Below are positions 1 to 3,397 of a stretch of 5,971 bases of DNA, piece by piece. The position numbers and the translations under genes were made by a program. A model generated the notes under the pieces. It made no database searches. It had not been told where the DNA came from and saw nothing but the letters and a program-made list of their open reading frames with translations. Numbering within the stretch: position 1 is the stretch's first letter; every line of letters begins with the position of its first letter. Source of the DNA: Acidobacteriaceae bacterium (lineage in GTDB: Bacteria; Acidobacteriota; Terriglobia; Terriglobales; Acidobacteriaceae). The stretch lies in contig JASHUF010000411.1 in assembly GCA_030040175.1 (NCBI GenBank), positions 1 to 5,971 on the forward strand, given 5' to 3'.

Positions 1-645
1 GTGGAATTGGATAACCTGGAGCTGCCTATTCTGGATGGGAGCGCGCTGCCCTACGTGGAGGCGTTTCTGCGCGTGGGGATTCGCACGCAGCGGCGGCGGC
101 GGGAGACGATCCGGGTGCTGCGCGCGGTGGAAGTGCGGGAGGGGAACAAGTTCATCGGCGTGTATCCGGGATCGGGGTACCGGATTTCGTACGCGATCGA
201 TTTTCCCGCGCCGATCGGGCAGCAAAAGACGTGCGTGGACCTGGCGGCAGAGACGTACGGGACGACCATTGCGCCGGCGCGCACCTTCGGCTACAAGGCG
301 GACGAGCAGAAGCTGCGCGACATGGGACTGATTCGCGGCGCGAGCACGGAGAACGCGATCATCCTGGGCGCGAAGGGACCGATCAACGGGCCGCTGCGCT
401 TCACGGACGAGTTTGTGCGGCACAAGGTGCTGGACCTGATTGGCGACCTGGCGCTGGCGGGGAGGCGGATCGAGGGGCACGTGGTGGCCGAGCGCGCGGG
501 ACACGCGATGCACACGGCGTTTGTGGCGCGCCTGCTCAAGGACCGCTCCGCATGGGAACTGGCGCATGTGCCGGTGGCGGCAGCAGTCGCGGAAGAAGAG
601 CCGCGGCCGGCGGGTACCGGTGTGCCTGCGCTAGTTGGCGCGTAG
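1..645 (+). CDS. lpxC: UDP-3-O-acyl-N-acetylglucosamine deacetylase LpxC, 5'-truncated by the window edge
   Basis: LpxC is the zinc deacetylase that removes the N-acetyl group from UDP-3-O-acyl-GlcNAc, the committed step of lipid A synthesis in the cytoplasm. 214 residues are visible. The opening segment (ELDNLELPILDGSA) matches the region near residue 97 of the roughly 305-residue E. coli enzyme, so about 95 N-terminal residues, including the first zinc histidine, lie to the left. The GTG at base 1 is an internal Val codon, not a start. Visible hallmarks are ARTFGY at residues 93-98, the second-domain zinc ligands in HKVLDLIGD (His141 and Asp145, matching E. coli His238 and Asp242), and the catalytic-type His168 in ERAGHAM (E. 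coli His265). The last 25 or so residues are an Ala/Pro/Glu-rich tail of no clear function. There is no FabZ fusion. The stop is TAG. The next gene is convergent, so nothing in the window shares its transcript. Family identity is very secure. Confidence 0.95.
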   Translation: MELDNLELPILDGSALPYVEAFLRVGIRTQRRRRETIRVLRAVEVREGNKFIGVYPGSGYRISYAIDFPAPIGQQKTCVDLAAETYGTTIAPARTFGYKADEQKLRDMGLIRGASTENAIILGAKGPINGPLRFTDEFVRHKVLDLIGDLALAGRRIEGHVVAERAGHAMHTAFVARLLKDRSAWELAHVPVAAAVAEEEPRPAGTGVPALVGA

Positions 646-700
646 CCCTGGCTGAGTGAATAAATAGAGCGGCGATAAAGGAAGTTCCTTCCGGCAGGCA

Positions 701-792
701 GGAAAAAGCAACCGCAGATTCTTCGCTTACCACCCCCAAAACTGAACAGCGTTTTGGGGCGCGCGTGCGCTCAGAAGGACATCCGCGATCTT
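701..792. repeat. Palindromic intergenic repeat, copy A (REP/MITE-like)
   Basis: This is the shorter of two related copies; the other is at 2173-2297 in the same orientation. Bases 714-740 are identical to 2186-2212 over 27 nt, and 764-776 are identical to 2269-2281 over 13 nt, with further scattered matches out to both ends. The core is a perfect 9-bp stem: CCCCAAAAC (734-742) pairs with GTTTTGGGG (751-759) around the 8-nt loop tgaacagc. Outer arms can extend the structure: GCAGAT (714-719) faces ATCCGC (782-787) with one mismatch, and TTCT (719-722) faces AGAA (773-776). No T-tract follows the stem on either strand, so it is not a standard intrinsic terminator, although it sits between convergent genes. 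The family and any mobility are unknown. Confidence 0.8.
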
Positions 793-820
793 GTCGGGAT
801 TGCTCGGGACTCGGCATCAG

Positions 821-834
821 GAAGCGGCGGCTTC
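821..834 (-). other. Small hairpin just after the lactonase stop
   Basis: GAAGC (821-825) pairs with GCTTC (830-834) around a 4-nt loop. It begins five bases past the lactonase stop on the minus strand. The stem is only 5 bp and no T-run follows. It could slow exonucleases or mark a transcript end, but a chance hairpin in GC-rich DNA is equally possible. Confidence 0.25.
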
Positions 835-839
835 TCTCT

Positions 840-2015
840 TCAAGCGAACAAAATGCACATGGGCGCGAGGGCGGCGACGTTTCGGCCTTCATCCGCCAGT
901 TTGCCGGTAGCGGGATCGCGGGCGAAGATGCTGATCCAGTTCGAGTCCTGATTGGCGACCAGCATCCAGCGCTCAGTGGGATCGAGGGTGAAGTTGCGCG
1001 GGGTTTTGCCGCCGCAGCTGGAGCGGGCGATGGGCGTGAGCGCGCCGGAGTGAAAGTCGGCGCGGAAGGAGTAGAGAAAATTGTCGTCGCGGTTGGCGAA
1101 GTAGACGAATCTGCCGTCGCGCGTGATCACGGTGTCGCAGCCGCGGGTGGGGCCGTGGTAATCGGCCGGCAGAAGATCGATGCGCGTGACCAGGGTGAGG
1201 CTGCCGTCGGCTTTGTGCCACTCGAGAACATCGACAGTGGAGGCAAGCTCATTCATGCAATAGGCGGTGTGGCCGTTGGGATGGAAGTGCAGCGTGCGCG
1301 CGCCGGAGCCGGGCGCGCCGTGGTAAATGCCGGCGGGCGTCATGGCGGCTGTGGCCGGATCGGGCTTGTAGATGTGAATCGAGTCGCCCCCGAGGTCGTT
1401 GATATAGGCGAAGCGATTGCCGGGCGAGAAGGAGGCGAAGTGCGGGTGCGCCATCTCCTGGCGATCGGGATTAGGCCCGTGCACGGTGTAATGCTCGGTC
1501 CACACGGGCTCGCTCAGCTCGCCCTCGCGAATGCGAAAGCTGGCGGCGCTGGCGCCGGTGTAATCCGCGGCGAGCAGCATCTGCCCGGTGCGGTCGACGG
1601 CCACGTGGCAGGTGCCGGTGTTGGCGGAGTTGCGCGCGCTCAAGGCTTCGAGCCTGCCCTGGGCCAGCCGGAAGCTGGCCACTTCTCCGGTGGGCTTGCC
1701 GGCGAAGCTATGGAGCTCAGAAGCAGAGAAGACGAACTCGCGGCCGGGCGAGAAAGCGACCCAGGCAACTTTGGGCACGCTGGCAGCGACGCCGGCAGGC
1801 GTGAGCTCGGCGGTGTGCGGATTCCAGTCGCAGGCGAGAATGCCGTCGGGGGCGCTGGAGGCGACGAAGACGCGGGTGCGGGGCGAGGGAGGGGCGACGA
1901 ATCCCGCGGATCGTGCGAACGATTGCGAAGCGGCGGCGAGGGTTGCGGCGGAAGAGGTGAGGAGGAATGTGCGGCGCGAGGTGAGAAGCGAGGTCCGATT
2001 CATGGCGGGGACCAT
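840..2015 (-). CDS. Tat-exported beta-propeller lactonase (YbhE/Pgl-type, 6-phosphogluconolactonase family)
   Basis: The product (391 residues from this start) belongs to the seven-bladed propeller lactonase family typified by E. coli YbhE/Pgl, which hydrolyses 6-phosphogluconolactone. Matches to that family are strong in the second half: RTLHFHPNGHTAYCMNEL (residues 240-257), then STVDV, the blade end TRDGRFVYFANR, and the TPRNFTLDP strand near 338-346. The N-terminus carries a twin-arginine signal: SRRTFLL at 13-19, a short Ala-rich hydrophobic stretch and a plausible cleavage after SFA (residue 34). The mature enzyme therefore probably works in the periplasm, where a free sugar lactone such as gluconolactone is likelier than the phosphorylated substrate; that is inference. 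The frame stays open to a GTG at 2117, but the extra residues look like translated leader and would bury the Tat signal. The start could also be the ATG at 2003; neither has a good Shine-Dalgarno, and both keep the signal. The stop is TGA. The gene is flanked by the two repeat copies. Confidence 0.88.
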   Translation of the reverse strand: MVPAMNRTSLLTSRRTFLLTSSAATLAAASQSFARSAGFVAPPSPRTRVFVASSAPDGILACDWNPHTAELTPAGVAASVPKVAWVAFSPGREFVFSASELHSFAGKPTGEVASFRLAQGRLEALSARNSANTGTCHVAVDRTGQMLLAADYTGASAASFRIREGELSEPVWTEHYTVHGPNPDRQEMAHPHFASFSPGNRFAYINDLGGDSIHIYKPDPATAAMTPAGIYHGAPGSGARTLHFHPNGHTAYCMNELASTVDVLEWHKADGSLTLVTRIDLLPADYHGPTRGCDTVITRDGRFVYFANRDDNFLYSFRADFHSGALTPIARSSCGGKTPRNFTLDPTERWMLVANQDSNWISIFARDPATGKLADEGRNVAALAPMCILFA

Positions 2016-2320
2016 TGTCTCACGCGAGAGCTTCGCGTGCGCTGAGGCCGCGCGGTGTTGGCTCCGCGTACAGGCTCCGGAGGCCGCTGCAACGCTCCAC
2101 GGTTTTAAATGGCTCACACTTGCTCAGAAGACGCGCCGGTGTGGTCCCTGAGAAGTCTGTATCGGGTGAAATGGGAAAAGCAAAAGCAGATTCTTCGCTT
2201 ACCACCCCCAAACTCGACCCCCAAGAACGTAGATCGCTCTTGGGGGACCCCGAAGACGTTTGGGGCCCCGTGCGCTCAGAATGACATCTGCAATCTTACT
2301 CAGAGCTTGGAAGGCGAAAG
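2016..2320. other. Intergenic region upstream of the lactonase and downstream of the TonB gene
   Basis: This 305-bp gap lies between two minus-strand genes. Its right part (2173-2297) is repeat copy B. The left part should hold the lactonase promoter, but nothing convincing stands out. The AT-rich palindrome TTTAAA at 2104-2109 could be a poor -10 box on the minus strand, with no good -35 upstream of it. The stretch 2044-2090 is GC-rich, with short self-complementary pieces (CGCGG 2051-2055 with CCGCG 2064-2068; CTCCGGAG at 2075-2082). I see no supported small gene or RNA here. Confidence 0.5.
2173..2297. repeat. Palindromic intergenic repeat, copy B with a nested second hairpin
   Basis: This is the longer copy of the element at 701-792. 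Outer arms are GCAGAT (2186-2191) with ATCTGC (2286-2291), a perfect 6-bp match. The next arms are CCCCAAAC (2206-2213) with GTTTGGGG (2258-2265), 8 bp, equivalent to the 9-bp stem of copy A. Copy A has an 8-nt loop here, whereas copy B carries 44 bases that contain their own perfect 9-bp stem: CCCCCAAGA (2218-2226) with TCTTGGGGG (2238-2246). The flanking A-rich lead-in (2173-2185) also resembles copy A (701-713). On the minus strand it lies 24 bases past the end of the TonB gene, so it could affect the 3' end of that transcript or the start of the lactonase one. No T-tract adjoins the stem. Confidence 0.8.
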
Positions 2321-3028
2321 CTAATTAAGCGTGAAGACGACGTTGACGGTGGTCTCCACTTCGACGGGTTGGCCGTCGAGGGTGTAGGGGCGATAGCGCC
2401 AGCGCCGCACGGCATCGAGCGCGGCCTGCTGCAGCATGGCGGGGCCGCTCGTCACGCGCAGGTTCTCAATGGAGCCGGTTTTCGAGATAACGGCTTCGAG
2501 AACGACTGTGCCTTCCGTCCTGGATGCAATGGCGATGGGCGGGTAGACGGGCCTGGGATTGAAGACGAGCCGCCCATTCATCACGCCCTGCGAGACGGCT
2601 GCGGGCGCGCGGGGCTGCTGCTCGATGACGCGCACGTTACTGCCGGAACCGAAGGGGACGTTGTTTGCGCCGGGGTTTCCGCTGCCGGCGAGATTTCGCG
2701 GATCGATGGGGATGGAGTTGTCGGGCGCGCCAGGCGCGGGATTGAGCGAGGGAATAATGCGGGGCGCCTCAAAGACGGGAGCGCTGCTCTGCGGCGCGGC
2801 CATTGCCGGCTGCTCGACGGCGGGCGTCAGCCGGACCGGCTCGACGGGTGGAGGCGGCGCTGCCATAAGAATCGGGCGCAAGCGGCCGGGCAGCATCTCG
2901 GGATGGAAGATGGGAACGAGGACCAGCGCCAGCAGGATGGTTCCGTTGAGCGCGAAGGTGGCCATCATCCATCCGCGGGTGCGCGTGTGGATGGCGCCCA
3001 TGGATTCGAAGGTGGAGTCTTCAAACAT
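2321..3028 (-). CDS. TonB-family energy transducer protein
   Basis: This 235-residue protein has the classic TonB plan. Residues 1-18 are a short cytoplasmic N-terminus (MFEDSTFESMGAIHTRTR). Residues 19-41 form one hydrophobic membrane helix. Residues about 56-145 are a Pro/Ala/Asn-rich periplasmic stalk, opening with APPPPVEPVRLTP. Residues 159-235 are a TonB C-terminal domain, recognisable by RPVYPP, EGTVVLEAVISKTGSIENL, AVRRWRYRPYTLDGQPVEV and a final TTVNVVFTLN strand. Such proteins pass proton-motive force from ExbB/ExbD to outer-membrane TonB-dependent transporters; ExbBD genes are not in the window. I chose the ATG at 3028 because GGGAGG lies six bases upstream and the membrane helix follows at the usual distance. 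The frame is open to 3268, but that 80-residue extension has no recognisable features. The stop is TAG. The partner receptor is unknown; the neighbouring glycosidase hints at carbohydrate uptake, which is inference. Confidence 0.92.
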   Translation of the reverse strand: MFEDSTFESMGAIHTRTRGWMMATFALNGTILLALVLVPIFHPEMLPGRLRPILMAAPPPPVEPVRLTPAVEQPAMAAPQSSAPVFEAPRIIPSLNPAPGAPDNSIPIDPRNLAGSGNPGANNVPFGSGSNVRVIEQQPRAPAAVSQGVMNGRLVFNPRPVYPPIAIASRTEGTVVLEAVISKTGSIENLRVTSGPAMLQQAALDAVRRWRYRPYTLDGQPVEVETTVNVVFTLN

Positions 3029-3034
3029 CGGCTG

Positions 3035-3040
3035 CCTCCC
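3035..3040 (-). promoter_or_regulatory. Shine-Dalgarno deciding the TonB start
   Basis: On the minus strand GGGAGG is followed by CAGCCG and then the ATG at 3028-3026. This near-perfect match with 6-nt spacing is the clearest ribosome binding site in the window, and it rules out the long upstream extension of the frame. A 6-bp stem (CCGGAG 3039-3044 with CTCCGG 3058-3063) overlaps its first two bases. Confidence 0.75.
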
Positions 3041-3171
3041 GGAGAGTGGATGGTTCCCTCCGGAAGCGGCAGAGCTCAAGGCGCGCAGCTCTCCCCGCCG
3101 CTGCGCGAGCGCATTGCGTGCGCGCAGGCTGAAGACCGCTCGATCTTCCCGTCCGGAACCACTTTGCTCAG

Positions 3172-3200
3172 GTAGACACCGCGCAGGAGAGAATGGTTCC
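3172..3200 (-). promoter_or_regulatory. Possible ECF-sigma-type promoter for the TonB gene
   Basis: On the minus strand GGAACC (3200-3195) is followed after 17 bases by GTCTAC (3177-3172). This resembles the GGAAC -35 and TCTA/TCTGA-like -10 of RpoE-type ECF sigma factors. It would give a leader of about 140 nt. Short motifs like these arise by chance in GC-rich DNA, and no ECF factor or anti-sigma gene is in view. No better sigma-70 promoter was seen in the gap. Confidence 0.2.
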
Positions 3201-3288
3201 CGCGCCAGATGCGGATCAGTCGGAATGCGACGTTCGTGGCTCGGCTCCGTCGCCTCTACGAGGCTCAAGGTTCTTTTTTTGCGCGTTT

Positions 3289-3340
3289 CCCAGGATTCCG
3301 CGTTTCGTCCGCAGGAGCGGACGACACGCCCTATCCTGGG
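3289..3340. repeat. Symmetrical 52-nt imperfect palindrome downstream of the glycosidase
   Basis: Twenty base pairs fold into one rod: CCCAGGAT (3289-3296) with ATCCTGGG (3333-3340), a 3x3 internal loop, GCGT (3300-3303) with ACGC (3326-3329), one T-C mismatch, then TCGTCCGC (3305-3312) with GCGGACGA (3317-3324), closed by the loop AGGA. On the minus strand it starts 57 bases past the glycosidase stop. What follows it there is an A-tract, not a T-tract, so it does not read as a normal intrinsic terminator. It could stabilise an mRNA 3' end, mark a U-less or Rho-aided termination site, or be a solitary REP-type element. It shares no clear sequence with the other repeat pair. Confidence 0.65.
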
Positions 3341-3373
3341 CTATCCTCGCAGCCTCCCTCGGGGATGCTCTTG

Positions 3374-3388
3374 CCGTGAGAGTCACGG
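3374..3388 (-). other. Small hairpin after the glycosidase stop
   Basis: CCGTGA (3374-3379) pairs perfectly with TCACGG (3383-3388) around a 3-nt loop, nine bases past the glycosidase TAA. No T-run follows. It may act with the larger palindrome 34 bases further on, but could be incidental. Confidence 0.3.
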
Positions 3389-3397
3389 TTCGAAGGA

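Larger units (their letters stand above)
3029..3397. other. Intergenic region between the glycosidase and the TonB gene
   Basis: This 369-bp gap is likely to hold the 3' end of the glycosidase transcript and the TonB promoter and leader. Going right to left along the minus strand it contains: a 6-bp hairpin (3374-3388), the tandem repeat CTATCCTGGGCTATCCT (3331-3347), a 52-nt palindrome (3289-3340), an A-tract (T-run at 3274-3280 on plus), a 5-bp stem GCCTC/GAGGC (3252-3256 with 3260-3264), and a repeated GGGAACCAT motif near 3186-3201 and 3041-3060. A translated extension of the TonB frame covers part of it, but resembles no known domain. I see no separate gene. Confidence 0.5.

Noticed and set aside
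765..2045. Long plus-strand open frame (426 codons) opposite the lactonase
   Set aside because: It is Gly/Ala/Arg/Glu-rich with no recognisable domain and lies antisense to a well-supported gene; GC-rich codon use commonly leaves such frames open.
2016..2117. N-terminal extension of the lactonase to a GTG start at 2117
   Set aside because: It would place 34 unrelated residues before a Tat signal that must be near the N-terminus.
2122..2132. GCTCAGAAG-AC resembling the right arm of the repeat
   Set aside because: Only about nine bases match and there is no partner arm; chance is sufficient to explain it.
3029..3268. 80-residue N-terminal extension of the TonB protein
   Set aside because: The GGGAGG site before the ATG at 3028 and the normal TonB topology from there make the shorter protein far likelier.
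3252..3280. Stem GCCTC/GAGGC followed by a T-run, terminator-like on plus
   Set aside because: The stem is only 5 bp, six or more bases separate it from the T-run, and no plus-strand gene lies upstream to be terminated.
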